NCBI GenBank assembly: GCA_022453515.1
Contig: JAJNNY010000036.1
Location: 62,001 to 126,000, forward strand
DNA from: Astrocystis sublimbata
Taxonomy: Eukaryota; Ascomycota; Sordariomycetes; Xylariales; Xylariaceae
Direction: 5' to 3'
Length of the DNA stretch: 64,000 nt
Shown: positions 1 to 10,644 of the stretch, one piece after another
Layout: every line of letters begins with the position of its first letter
Position numbering within the stretch: the stretch's first letter is position 1
Notes under the pieces: generated by a model
Databases searched by the model: none
What the model saw: only the letters and a program-made list of their open reading frames with translations
Told to the model about the DNA's origin: nothing
Position numbers and translations under genes: made by a program

Positions 1-2114
1 GCTGTCCTCCTGGGCGACCCTGATATTGGCTTGGAAGTTATAGCTTTAGCTCTAACACTTTCTGGACTTCGCTCAACGGATGGCCCATCGTGTGTTCTAA
101 CAGAATATGGCCCTGCTGTCGCAGGTCGAGGCGGAGGCGCTATATCGGGCCGTCTTCTAGCCGGTCGCATAGGCGCTACTGACATACCACCATGTGACTT
201 TAGCGAGGAGTCTGGACGAGGTCGAGTTGCGGGTTGCGCTGACGATGAAGTGGCCGGAGCTGTCCGGACGGGAGATATTGTCGCCATCGCGGACCCTGGT
301 CTTGCCGGGAGATTTTTCGTAGCCAAAGCTCGCTTTTGCGCAAGCATTGTCTCCCGCAAAGACGGCTTAGAGCTGCTGCTACCCATGGTGCTCTTAGACA
401 GACCCATTCCAGGTCGAGCAGCAGCTGTCGGCTCTGTCCTCTTTGTCGTATTTGGGTTGCTTGGATCCTTCTGGAGTAGCTTCTGTGCGGTAGACTCTAG
501 ATTGTCCATCATTACCTCAGCCCTTGTCGGCCAGATGCCTGCAAACGCCCAGTACGCAGACCGCATCTTCTCACGAACACCCGGGTTCGCATCAGCAAGG
601 CCCTTCTTGATACACTTCTCGATCAGGTCTACGCCTCCGCCATGTTCTAGATGGCTCTTGTGGTGGGCCTCCTTCTTGAGCAAAGTCTTCAGCCATCCGC
701 TTACGTACACGCGCGGCTGAACATTTTTATCTTGAGCGGCAGACCATATATGTTGCATGATCCTAACATTGTACGTAGTCCTGCCAACAAGTGTATCAAC
801 GGCTGTGTTAGCGAGTTGCGAGCTAATCTTCTTAGTAGCCGCGCACAGCTTAATGAAGGTCTGCATGAGCAACTCCACCATCGGGTCGATTCCGGTGCCG
901 AATGTGATAGCCAGATCCTGAACCAAAGCGCAACCCTCCTTGGATAAACTCGTTCGCAGCGAATTGACAGCTTTGAGAATACCGTCTAGCAGAGCACGAC
1001 AGCCAGCAACAAATAAGTCCGGGAAGTCAGACGAGGCATTTCCCGCAATGAGTCTGCGCAGCTTGGCAATGCTCTCTTCTCGCTTCATCCAGTTTTGTTC
1101 GGATTCTTTGCCTTCGAACCACTCGTGCATGCCCTTGAAGATATCGTCAAGCTCTCGTTGGGTGTTGACGTAGTTAGGTTCGACCGATTCCGTCTTGGCT
1201 TCGGGGAGCATCGGTGTGTTCGGCCGCTCAATGGACGGAGCAACTGCAGTGGGAATGGGTCGGACTTGCATGGCGGACGCTGGGCGGGAATCGGGATCGG
1301 CTTTTGCCCCAGAAGGATTCAGTTCTTTCACAATGGCTGATTCTATGGCTGGGCGCACTTTGAAATTCTTCAATTGTCTCTTCAGGTCCGACTTTGCTGC
1401 GTTTGGCGCATCCCTACAATACGGTTAGCAAGCTGTTTTGGGGAAATGGACCGTTCTTCACACACCTGAAAAGCTCGATGACGGTGGCCTTGGCGGCATC
1501 GCGGACCATGCCATCTGCATCTTCGAGCAGCTCCATCAATGTTGGAACATAGGATCGGAATTGTAGGCCGTGGTCTTTGTGCATCTATGTCGAGTCAGTG
1601 TGCTTCCCTTTCGACAGGTACGTGACCCGAGTGATTGTGCTGCGCATACCTGAAGTAACCATTGCATGCTCGCTTCCTTGGCTCTCGGGTTCTTGCCGAC
1701 CATGGCAGTGTTACGGACGTATCTCTCGGCGTCGGCAGGGACATGGGCATACATCGTGGCCATAGCTTGCAGGGCCAGGGCCCTGAACTTGTCCTTCTGG
1801 TCGCCCATCTTTTCGACTATGAGAGTGAGGGTTTGCTTGGCCTCCCGATGCAGGTATTTGGGTTCCTGGCGCGACAGGCGGGTGAGCAGATGGTTAAGGG
1901 CGGTGAAGCCGGCGTTGACGAGGGCGGCGTGCTGGGCCGACGAGGCCTGGCGTAGGCCTTCGAAGAGAGGCGCGACGCATGAATCAGGCACATTGTGCTG
2001 TTTGATGCCAGACTTGACGGCGGTGACGTACTGAACCTTCGCATCAACCGTAGTATCTTTCTTCAGTATGGCCAGCAGGCTATGGACCTGCTCATCAGTA
2101 AGTTTGTCGGCCAT
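1..2114 (-). CDS. STU1: STU1/CLASP microtubule-binding protein, N-terminal part (3' end outside window)
   Basis: Partial gene running off the left edge. Exons, high to low coordinate: 2114-1650, 1584-1466, 1413-1 (continues). Donors GTATGC and GTGTGT and acceptors ATAG and GTAG join in phase. The protein opens MADKLTDEQVHSLLAIL and reads as HEAT/TOG repeats, then a Ser/Pro/Arg-rich linker after the second TOG block; the frame stays open to base 1. CLASP family proteins (Stu1 in yeast, Peg1/Cls1 in fission yeast) bind microtubules through TOG domains, promote rescue and stabilise spindle midzone and kinetochore microtubules. Identification rests on the TOG-like N terminus and the family-typical phrase KNFKVRPAIESAIVKEL after the third exon begins. 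The basic Pro-rich linker is the usual lattice-binding region. The C-terminal domain is not in view. Confidence 0.85.
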
Positions 2115-3542
2115 GTTGGCCAGTCATCGGGGATCTGGCAAGATCCCGACGTGTGCGACACAATGCGATGCTGCTAGGTGCGAAGGGTGCGAGAGGCGCG
2201 GGATTGTGTCGGCGTTCGTTTTCCGATCAGCTGCAGAGCTTCGGAGGAAGGTAGGCGGGTGCTGGCGCGGAGGCAACAAAGCAGGCAAGACAGCTGGATT
2301 TCCTATCGTTCTCTCTGCCTGTTTCTGGGGAAAGGGGGAGCGTTTTGGGTGCGGCGATTAAGCGATACTTGAGCTAGTTTGAGGCAGACTGGCTCGTTCG
2401 CAAGCTGCTTAGTTAGCAATGCGGCGAGGCTCTCGTTGCTCGAGCGGCTCGAGGTACTGGAGGGGTGGTGGTAGTCGCAAAGGGGGAGTGAGCGAGCAGA
2501 CGAGGGCGGGTTGGAGGTGGTCAATCCGTATGGGTGTAATTATGGATGGGATAATAATCGATGGCGAATGGTGGATGATCAATGGTGGAGGGATATGAAC
2601 AACAACAAAAATATTGATTCGGCAATGGCCCAGCGAGCCCAGCGAGCCCATGGGCGCTGGCCTGTCGTTGCTGGAGGTACCCTGCTACACTAACTAATCC
2701 CCGCACCGCACCAATCAACGCCCGTGATCAGCGCCACCTACCCCTGCAGCTTCTCCGTGTTGCCCCGCTACCGCCCTTGTCCCACTAAATTACATACATA
2801 CGAGTACATGTGCTAACAGGTAGCGGCACTCAGGTGGTATCTTAGACTTAGAGTACGTGTAATTATCATGAAAGCAGAGCTCCAACACCCCTTCAGCATT
2901 TGTATCAGAACTACCTATGTAATCGCATATACTATGCTAAATCAGGTGGCATATTCTACGTATCCTATTCCTCCTATGTATTCCTTCATATTCTCAAGTC
3001 AAATTATGTGAATAAGTCGTTCTTTTTCTGGGTTTGGGACTCAAGGGTCAAGATGTAAGTAATTTAGACAACAGCTGGAGAAACCCACCGACAGGGCAAG
3101 TGAGGGGCAACAACACGGGTACCCTGCCTAGCGCAAAATAGTGTAGAGATCTAAGCTCTTAGAGCCCGCCGAGCCCGCCAGGCACCTAAACAGGCACTCA
3201 TATTGACCTGCATGAGGTCGTTGGCGACACCTTATCGTGGACTCATAGTCGTCATGCCAATGTGGTGTTTTATTCTGCTGCCGCTACCCGAATCTCAGCC
3301 TCAAATCTTTCCGTGCATCCCTCTCCTGTCTGGCTGGTAAAAGCGATCTGTACTTACCTGTTCTCATAAGACATACCTGTAGGTATAAGCTATTCTAGGG
3401 TTAGCCCAAGCAACGGGTCCATTTGACTATTTGACCCAAGCTAATTCCTCAAGCTTCCAATTAAAGCACGTATTCGTACTACAAACCGATTACAAGTGTA
3501 CTTCATTACTATCTTCTCATTATAAATCTCTCAAAGACTTCC
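2115..3542. other. intergenic, divergent promoters of STU1 and the BSP-like gene
   Basis: No supported gene. The STU1-proximal part (about 2.1-2.7 kb) has pyrimidine-biased UTR-like sequence. The rest is mixed AT-rich DNA without repeats I recognise. TATAAA at 3521-3526 lies just before the next gene. Confidence 0.5.
3521..3526 (+). promoter_or_regulatory. TATA-like box before the BSP-like gene
   Basis: TATAAA only 16 bases upstream of the first in-frame ATG (3543). If this is the working TATA box, transcription would begin at or after that ATG, which favours the next in-frame Met (3603) as the true start. This is inference from spacing only. Confidence 0.3.
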
Positions 3543-4394
3543 ATGTCAAGTCCCTTGCCCCCAGACACCTCGCCCGTCCCACCCTCCATCTTCGCGCCAG
3601 CCATGACGCTCGCCAAACCAGCATCCAAGCCGACCTCGGCTTCAGCGCCAACAGCAACACCGCTTCCCGAGCGCGCGAAGCAAAATGAAGCACAAGGCTC
3701 AAACTCAGGCTCACCAAAACCCACATCGTCATCCAAGGAGTTTCACAAGCCGCGTCTAAGACTTCACCTAAACGAAGTCTCAGACCCGGGTACATCCATC
3801 TTCCTATCCAGCATCAACCCATCAACCCTGCTCCCCTCCGCGGTATCGCGGGTGCAAAAAGCTCTCTACGTCCACCCTCATGGGGAGTTCCACATGCCCA
3901 GCACGCGCAGCGTAACGTTGATCGTGCGGCCCATGGACGGCGTGGCCTACACCACAGGCATCGACCTTGACCCGGAGCAGCACAAAGAAATCAACCTCTC
4001 GTCGCGGTACGTCGCTTCTATCTCAACCGAGCGGCGCGACCACGAGATCGAGGGCGTCATTGTCCACGAACTGGTCCATTGCTATCAGTACAACGGTCAT
4101 GGTCACGCACCGGGCGGTTTGATCGAGGGGATTGCGGATTGGGTCCGCCTGGGCGCGGGGCTAGCACCGCCGCATTGGAAGAAGAGCGATGGTGTTCATG
4201 GGAAATGGGACGCTGGGTACCAGCACACGGCGTATTTTCTGCAGTATCTCGAAGACCGCTTCGGAGAGGGTACGGTGAGGCGGCTGAATGAGGGGCTGAG
4301 GACGGCCAAGTATGAGGAGAAGCCATTCTGGACGAAGATTTTGGGGAGGCCGGTGGAGCAGCTTTGGGAAGATTACAAGAAGGAGGTCAAGTAA
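3543..4394 (+). CDS. plant basic secretory protein (BSP)-like putative metallopeptidase
   Basis: Intronless, 283 aa. The first 60 or so residues are Ser/Pro/Thr/Ala-rich and low complexity. The conserved domain runs from about residue 70 to the end. The core is VIVHELVHCYQYNGHG followed by GLIEGIADWVRL: an HExxH-like HELVH motif plus a downstream Glu-Gly-Ile-Ala-Asp segment, the signature of the BSP family (gluzincin-like fold). Family members are defence-associated plant proteins and uncharacterised fungal proteins; peptidase activity is predicted from the motif rather than generally demonstrated. The exact HExxH Glu is present. I see no clear signal peptide at either candidate start (3543 or 3603), so despite the family name it may be cytosolic. 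It is transcribed away from STU1 and towards RKM5. Confidence 0.8.
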   Translation: MSSPLPPDTSPVPPSIFAPAMTLAKPASKPTSASAPTATPLPERAKQNEAQGSNSGSPKPTSSSKEFHKPRLRLHLNEVSDPGTSIFLSSINPSTLLPSAVSRVQKALYVHPHGEFHMPSTRSVTLIVRPMDGVAYTTGIDLDPEQHKEINLSSRYVASISTERRDHEIEGVIVHELVHCYQYNGHGHAPGGLIEGIADWVRLGAGLAPPHWKKSDGVHGKWDAGYQHTAYFLQYLEDRFGEGTVRRLNEGLRTAKYEEKPFWTKILGRPVEQLWEDYKKEVK

Positions 4395-5446
4395 GGCTGG
4401 GCCGTTGTGATTCGAGGGAACTGCTGAAGGTTATGGTTCTCTAGAATATTTTGGCCTTTTACAATACAATCACCTCATATTTTCAGTGCCGATGTCTCAA
4501 ACAGCCATTCTTCGATCGTTTAATATCGGCCGGCGGGCAGACCGATGTGCGGACACCTGCGACTGCGCTGATCAAGGTAGTTGATGCTCGTCAGCATCCC
4601 GACTGTGACTTCAGTGCCGGTCTACCCTTAAGCGGGATGACAAGGGGTGATGTGCCACCAGGAGAAATGATTCGAGCCAGGAATGCGGAAGCGATGTATA
4701 TGAGTTTGGCTTTGATTCCTCGCGGGACCATCACGCGCCCATTGGACGCCAGCCGCCAATGTACGGCAGAACCTTAAAAGACTTACCTACCTGCCTGTCT
4801 GGCGAGATTCATCCAACGAATACCCAAATACATAATCCTAATCATTCATCGAGTCTATTGGCCGAGTTGGTGCAGGGCTGGCGATGCTGACATAGTGGTA
4901 AACGCGAGCTGCGCGAGCCGTTGATTTACAAATGTCCTTGTTTCGCATCATGAGGTACTGGGGTTTGTTTCCCTTATTGCCCATTCCTTTCTTTTTCATA
5001 TTTCTTTTTCTTTTTAAGCTTTCATTCTTCACTCTTATCAACGCTTCGCTTTTCTTTTTGGCTGTCCTCGGTGATTTTGAGAATTATGTAATGTTCTGTA
5101 TAGCCGTCTCGTAGCGCCAGAGAAATGTCTCGGCGATGAGTAGCTCCTCGTGGCCGAGATGTTCGTGTTGCAAACCATAAGCCCTTCGCTTCGCCATCAG
5201 GACTGGGAGCAACAAACACGTGCACCAGCAACCAGGTCGCTATCCATCACATGAAAGACGCCCAGTACCTCGGGCTGACTACGCTTCCCACGTGCGCGGG
5301 GGCCTTCCACACATGTGCACTACATAGTAGGTACCTAAATACTAGGTATGTAGGTAGGGTGCTGTTACCAGGCTTGTAACCTGGAGCTTGTTGTTGCTAT
5401 CAATACGAAGGCAATCGATCGTGTTTTTTATGGCGGCAATTGTGCT
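4395..5446. other. convergent intergenic spacer
   Basis: Between the ends of the BSP-like gene and RKM5. A 108-codon open frame at 4451-4777 has no recognisable domain and I do not call it. Around 5322-5358 there is a cluster of TAGGTA/TACCTA words, a recurring intergenic motif in this window. Confidence 0.45.
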
Positions 5447-6556
5447 TCAAGGTAAACCAGCTTCCTTCAGAATACCGATATGAACCACGAATCCGGTGTT
5501 TGCGCGTAGTTCCTTCGAAAGAGCTTCCTCCGGTACCCGCCAGACGCGGAAGCGTCGGCTAAACGCCTTGATCCAGCCTTCGAAGATTTCCGGATCTCGC
5601 AGCTGTTGTGCGACGATACAGAGAGCTGGGGTCACTTCGCTATTACCGGCATCAGCTCCTTGCTCACGCTGTCGCAGACCGCAGACGTCGGCGCATGTCT
5701 GGACGAGAGGCTCTATGAGAGTCTCGTTGTAGATGCAGTCGCAGGCGATCACGGTATCGAAGCTGATGACTTCCGGTGACCCTGTAAGGGAGGTGGTTAC
5801 TTCGTCCAGCTCCCAGTCGAGGGCTTTAAACTTTATGTTCGGCGAATTAGCTGCTGACGATGGTTTGCCCTTGCGTCTCTGGGATGACAACTTCTTCTGT
5901 TGTAGGCTGATGTTCTCTTCTAAATTCTTCTCAACGAGTCGGGCCACGTATGTCTGGTCTGTCAGGATATAGCGCGATACGAGAGGAGACAATACTAGGC
6001 CTACAAGCCCGGATATGCCACATCCCAACTCGAGGATACTACTGGAGGACGAGAGCGCCCCTGTCTTCCATAGAAGATTGTCAAGTGAGCCTAACCATGC
6101 TGCTACTAACGGTGTGATCTTCCACTATGGCCACATACCATGGTCAGCAACAGACATGTGTATGCGCTATAGAATATCACGGGAAGGCCCAACAATAAAG
6201 ATCTGACGTGAGATTGCCGCAAGGAAACCCCCACTCTGATATCAATGAAAAGACGGAGAAAGTCATGGACTCTGACTTACAAGGACAGCGCCGGTGGTGC
6301 TACCTGGACGGTTCAAAATCGTTGGAGATTGGTGGATAGTGTAGTCTTTCCCGCCAATGGTCAGATCAATAGTTGTAGCTTGAGAGTCTACAAATCCAAG
6401 ATTTTGAGAGGGGATTTCTTGGGAGAAGAGTAGGAAGGTCTCTGATAGGCACTGGTTAGCACTGTCTGGATGTACTTACCAAACGTCCCTCGACTCGCCT
6501 TCTTCTGGGTCCTCGATCTCAGGCCCGAGGAGGCCGACTAAGGCCCCAACAGCCAT
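5447..6556 (-). CDS. RKM5: Rkm5-like ribosomal protein lysine N-methyltransferase
   Basis: Three exons by eye: 6556-6499, 6441-6281, 6124-5447; about 299 aa. Exon 1 encodes LLGPEIEDPEE. Exon 2 gives TFLLFSQEIPSQNLGF and ends STTGAVL. Exon 3 begins WKITPLVAAWL, then SAM-binding motif I LELGCGISGLVG and post-motif DCIYNETLIEPLV, and ends VVHIGILKEAGLP. These are hallmarks of the METTL21/Rkm5 seven-beta-strand methyltransferases; yeast Rkm5 methylates ribosomal protein L1. Intron 2 (6280-6125) is ordinary GTAAGT...TAG. Intron 1 (6498-6442) only joins the conserved EDPEE-ETFLLFS phrase if a GC donor (AAG|GCGAGT) is used; the nearby GTAAGT at 6479-6474 leads to an immediate stop with the same acceptor. 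The start is uncertain: the frame is open further upstream, and 6556 is the nearest Met to the conserved region. Confidence 0.82.
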
Positions 6557-8419
6557 GCCGAACAACAACGCGTCACAACGGTAACACAACACTACGTGTT
6601 TCAGTAAGATGTGACGAGCTATAGCCAGTGGGATCCCAAACTCTGCTCCCTTGACAGCAGTCGAAGAGATTCGCTTCTTCTCATTCAGAAGCCAGAGTGT
6701 AGCTGCAATCTGTGTCTGGTCTGGACTGCTTGGCTTGAGCGTTTTGAAACCGATGGTACAACCACTAATGGCTTGTCGCTCGTTGTGCTCTAATGAAGCC
6801 AAGTGACGAGATATCTAGCCAATGCGGACAAGGATAAGATGTTTCTTACGTGCATACAGCCAAAGCCCCAGCCCACCTTGGCGGTACCTCGGTTTGCTGC
6901 AGCCAAGAGCTAATGCTATCCGGGGTTAACGTAGCAGAAACACTCGGAGCGCTGCAGATTTCGAGATGAAATCTGTCAGAAGAAACACTTTCGGATGTTG
7001 AGCTCTGATAGCGTTGTCATCTAGGGGGGCTAGGATCAGTGCACGCTTAGTGAAACCGACTATCAAATTGCACACGTATACGTGTGTGTAAGTCGGACTG
7101 AATGAGATTTTATCCAAAGTAGCACCACTTTCTTTTGTTTGGCGGGTGCCGCATGATCGGCGTGCGATCGGAACGAACACTGCTGTACGCATATGTACAC
7201 ATACATGTACAGGAACTTTAGCTTGTTTAGTGGGTAATAGAAACATCTGCGTACCTCCGCTGCAAGTCCCTGACTTCTATATATTGTGGCGTTGAGCTAT
7301 GTATCGTCGGAAACATCACCAAGGATGGTATTTGCTCTGCGGTCGTCCTCTTTTCGTTCTGCATGAGCTTGGTCCCCTTGCGACCTCAGTCGCTAGAGAT
7401 GCTACATCTTGCTACTGCTTCGCATGAAAGCATGGCAATGCGGAGTAAAACAGAGGTTGTGGCCACTGTGACGCCACGAGGCCATTGTTCCTAGGCAGTC
7501 GAGGCAGTAGGCCGAATGGCTGACATGGAGTGCCGAGCTCATTCAATGGGCATTGCTGCTTGCTGTCGAGCCTATGATGGACTCAGACCCTCAGACCCTC
7601 AGAGAGGCGAGAGGCGAGAGGAGAGGTGCCCACTGGACAGGGATGTCTGGATGTCTGGCTCTACCTGGCAAAAAAAAGTGATCAACTTAGGTAGTTGCTA
7701 TCTCGGTGCTATCGATCGGGCAGCTTCAGCTGTAAGGTTTCGTCATGGGACCGGCATGCGCCGGCTTGTGTTGGTGTTCTGGCCAGCAGTCATTTGCTCT
7801 CCCAGCTGTGCCCACCAACCGTTAGTGCCTGCCTAGCAGCCTAATCTAAGTACTCGGCCAAGCCCCCAAGGTAGCTCGCCCAGCACCTGCACTCTGACCT
7901 GCACAGATTTAGGTACCTAGTACAAAGTACCTAGTACACGTAACCTGGCCCCAGCAGTGGAACGGTGACGACGGAGGCTGGCTACCTTTCGCATCCCCAT
8001 GCCAGAACATCCATGCATCCATGTTCAACACCCTCTTATCCTAAAGCCTTCCCCAACCCCGATTGTCGCCCATTCAACCACCACCCATTCTTATAATTCA
8101 CGATATGGCGACCTGATTCACTAGCACAGCGCCATTCTGTTTTATCAAGTCTTTCAACCCAGAACACCCATCCATCGCAGTGGGATCGCCCCGTTGCCCT
8201 AAACACCATACCACCACATCTCTACTACCGAACTTAACAGGTACGCTCCTCCCTTGCAGCTGACCTTTGCTACTAGCTTCCAATTATCTGCGAGGCAGTG
8301 AGTAAGTTGGCATTGATGCGACCATCGTTAGCTAATGATTCACCAGATACCTCAAAGTTCCTTCCTTCCCTCCCTCCTCCATCTACGTCTTACCCTACTC
8401 CCTCTCAATCACCCACATC
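6557..8419. other. divergent spacer between RKM5 and the acyl-CoA synthetase
   Basis: No supported gene. Contains the RKM5 upstream region and a TAGGTACCTA-type cluster at about 7908-7946. The 3' part is the CT-rich leader of the acyl-CoA synthetase, with a probable 5' UTR intron at 8241-8346. Confidence 0.45.
8241..8346 (+). other. probable 5' UTR intron of the acyl-CoA synthetase gene
   Basis: Donor CAG|GTACGC at 8241 and acceptor CACCAG ending at 8346, with a branch-like GCTAATG just before the acceptor. It lies wholly upstream of the ATG at 8420. Inferred from splice consensus only. Confidence 0.4.
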
Positions 8420-10644
8420 ATGGCAAACCCCGACTGGAGAGAATCGAAGCTTCGGGACGAGATCCTACAACCCAAGAAATCCACCAGTGGCCCATACTCT
8501 ATCGAGTCCCCTGGTGCTCCCGAGGTGGCCGGCGAGACGAAACCTCGTCGTCACCCCTTGACTAAGGATGGCTTGATCACCAAACCCTCCGCTGAAATCT
8601 CAACAGCATACGAGCTTGTGCGCGTGAGTGTAGCCAAGTATGGCAACGCCAAGTGCATGGGCTCGCGACGCCTCATCCGCACCCACCAGGAGACCAAGAA
8701 GGTCAAGAAAGTAGTCGACGGCAAGGAGCAGCAAGTCGACAAGGCCTGGACCTACTTCGAACTCAGCCCCTACGAATACATCACCTTCAACGACTACGAG
8801 ACCCTGACCCTCAATGTCGGCTCCGGCCTGCGGAAGCTTGGCATGACCAAGGGCGACCGAGTACACATCTTCGCTGCCACTAGTTCCAACTGGCTGACCA
8901 CATTCCACGCCGCTGCCTCGCAGTCCATGGCCGTAGTGACCGCCTACGACACACTTGGCGAGGAGGGCTTACGACACTCGATGGTCGCTACCGGGGCCAA
9001 GGCTGTCTTCCTCGACCCCCACCTCATCCCGACGCTGGGCAATGTGCTCAAAGATGCCAAAGATGTGCGCTACGTCATATGGAACAGCCAGAACCAGGTC
9101 AAGCAGGAACACATCAACAACCTCAAGAGCACCTACGGCAACATCACCGTTATGAGCTCCAAGGAGCTTGAGAAGCTTGGCCGGGACAACCCTTCTGACC
9201 CTGTCCCTCCTACGCCCGAGGATCTCTGTTGTATCATGTACACCTCTGGCTCCACGGGTACGCCTAAGGGTGTGCCCCTCAAGCACAAGGCCCTTGTCGC
9301 CGCAGGTACGTCAACATGCCGAAGGCTCAAACGCTCACATGCTCAGCACTAATTCTCCTTCTTTAGTTACTGGTGTCAGTGTGGTTGTGCAGCCATACAT
9401 CGGCCCTGGTGACGGCCTCTTAACCTATCTCCCCCTAGCCCACATTCTCGAACTAGTGTTCGAAAATGCGTGCTTATACTGGGGCGCGACGATGGGTTAC
9501 GGAAATCCGAAGACGCTATCCGATAACTCCGTCCGCAACTGTGCCGGTGACATCCGCGAATTCAAGCCTTCTGTGCTTGTTGGCGTGCCTGCGGTCTTCG
9601 AAACTGTTAAGAAAGGTATTACCGCAAAGGTCAATGCTGGCGGTCCTGTTCTCCAGAACATGTTTTGGGGTGCGCTCGGCTTGAAGAGCAGACTCATGTC
9701 AATGGGTATTCCGGGCTCCGGCTTGCTCGACTCTGTCGTTTTCAAGAAGATCAAGGAAGCCACAGGCGGTCGCCTCAAGCTGTGCATGAACGGTGGTGGT
9801 CCTATCTCGAAGGAAACACAACGTTTCATCTCTATGGCCATTGCACCTATGATTATCGGTTACGGTCTCACTGAGACTACTGCTATGGGTGCTCTCATGG
9901 ACCCGCATGAGTGGTCCTCCGAAAGCATTGGTGCTATGCCCAGCTCCATCGAGATCAAGCTCGTAGATTTCCCTGACGCCGGGTACCACGCAACAAATAA
10001 GCCCAACCCCCAGGGTGAGATCTGGATTCGTGGACCTAGTGTCCTGGACGAGTACTACCAGAACGAGCAAGAAACCAAGGAGAACTTATCTGATGGGTGG
10101 TTCAAGACCGGTGATATAGGTGAGTGGGATGCTGATGGACACCTGAAGATCATCGACCGCAAGAAGAACCTCATCAAGACCTTGAATGGCGAATATATCG
10201 CGCTCGAGAAGCTCGAGTCCGTCTACCGATCTGCGAATGTGGTCGGAAATATCTGCGTCTACGCGGACCAGAACAAGGCCAAGCCGGTCGCGATCATTGT
10301 GCCAGCGGAGCCAGCTCTGAAGAAGCTTGCGTCCGACAACGGTGTCAAGGGTAGCAGCTTGGAGGAATTGGTGCACAGCAAGAAGCTCCAGGGCGTCGTG
10401 CTCCGCGAGCTGCAGAACACGGGACGTGCTGGCGGCTTGTCTGGCATCGAGATTATTGAGGGTGTTGCTTTGTGCGATGAGGAATGGACACCACAGAACG
10501 TAAGTTTTACCCCTAGGGCCACAAACGCAACGCCAAGCTAACTCGAAATAGCAACTTGTGACGGCGGCACAGAAGCTCAACCGGAAAGGTATCCTCGAAA
10601 AGTACAAGAAACAAGTGGATGAGGCCTACAGCTCTTCCAGCTAG
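8420..10644 (+). CDS. long-chain fatty acid-CoA ligase (Faa1/Faa4 type)
   Basis: Exons 8420-9305, 9367-10499, 10552-10644; 703 aa. Activates long-chain fatty acids with ATP and CoA through an acyl-adenylate. Motifs: P-loop YTSGSTGTPKG at about 274-284, GYGLTETTAMG in the middle, and KTGDIGEWDADGHLKIIDRK, the adenylation/FACS signature, at about 541-560, followed by KNLIKTLNGEYIALEKLE. The length is typical of fungal Faa1/4 enzymes. Introns are 61 and 52 bp with GTACGT...TTTAG and GTAAGT...AATAG. The C terminus ends in four serines after EAY, so there is no obvious PTS1 tripeptide and a cytosolic, ER or lipid-droplet location is more likely than the peroxisomal matrix. The Met at 8420 opens MANPDWRESKLRDEI and is the only start that keeps the conserved N terminus without a long extension. 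The exact FAA paralogue cannot be assigned from here. Confidence 0.93.

Noticed and set aside
4451..4777. 108-codon + frame after the BSP-like gene
   Set aside because: Begins in the 3' flank, no recognisable domain, composition of noncoding DNA.
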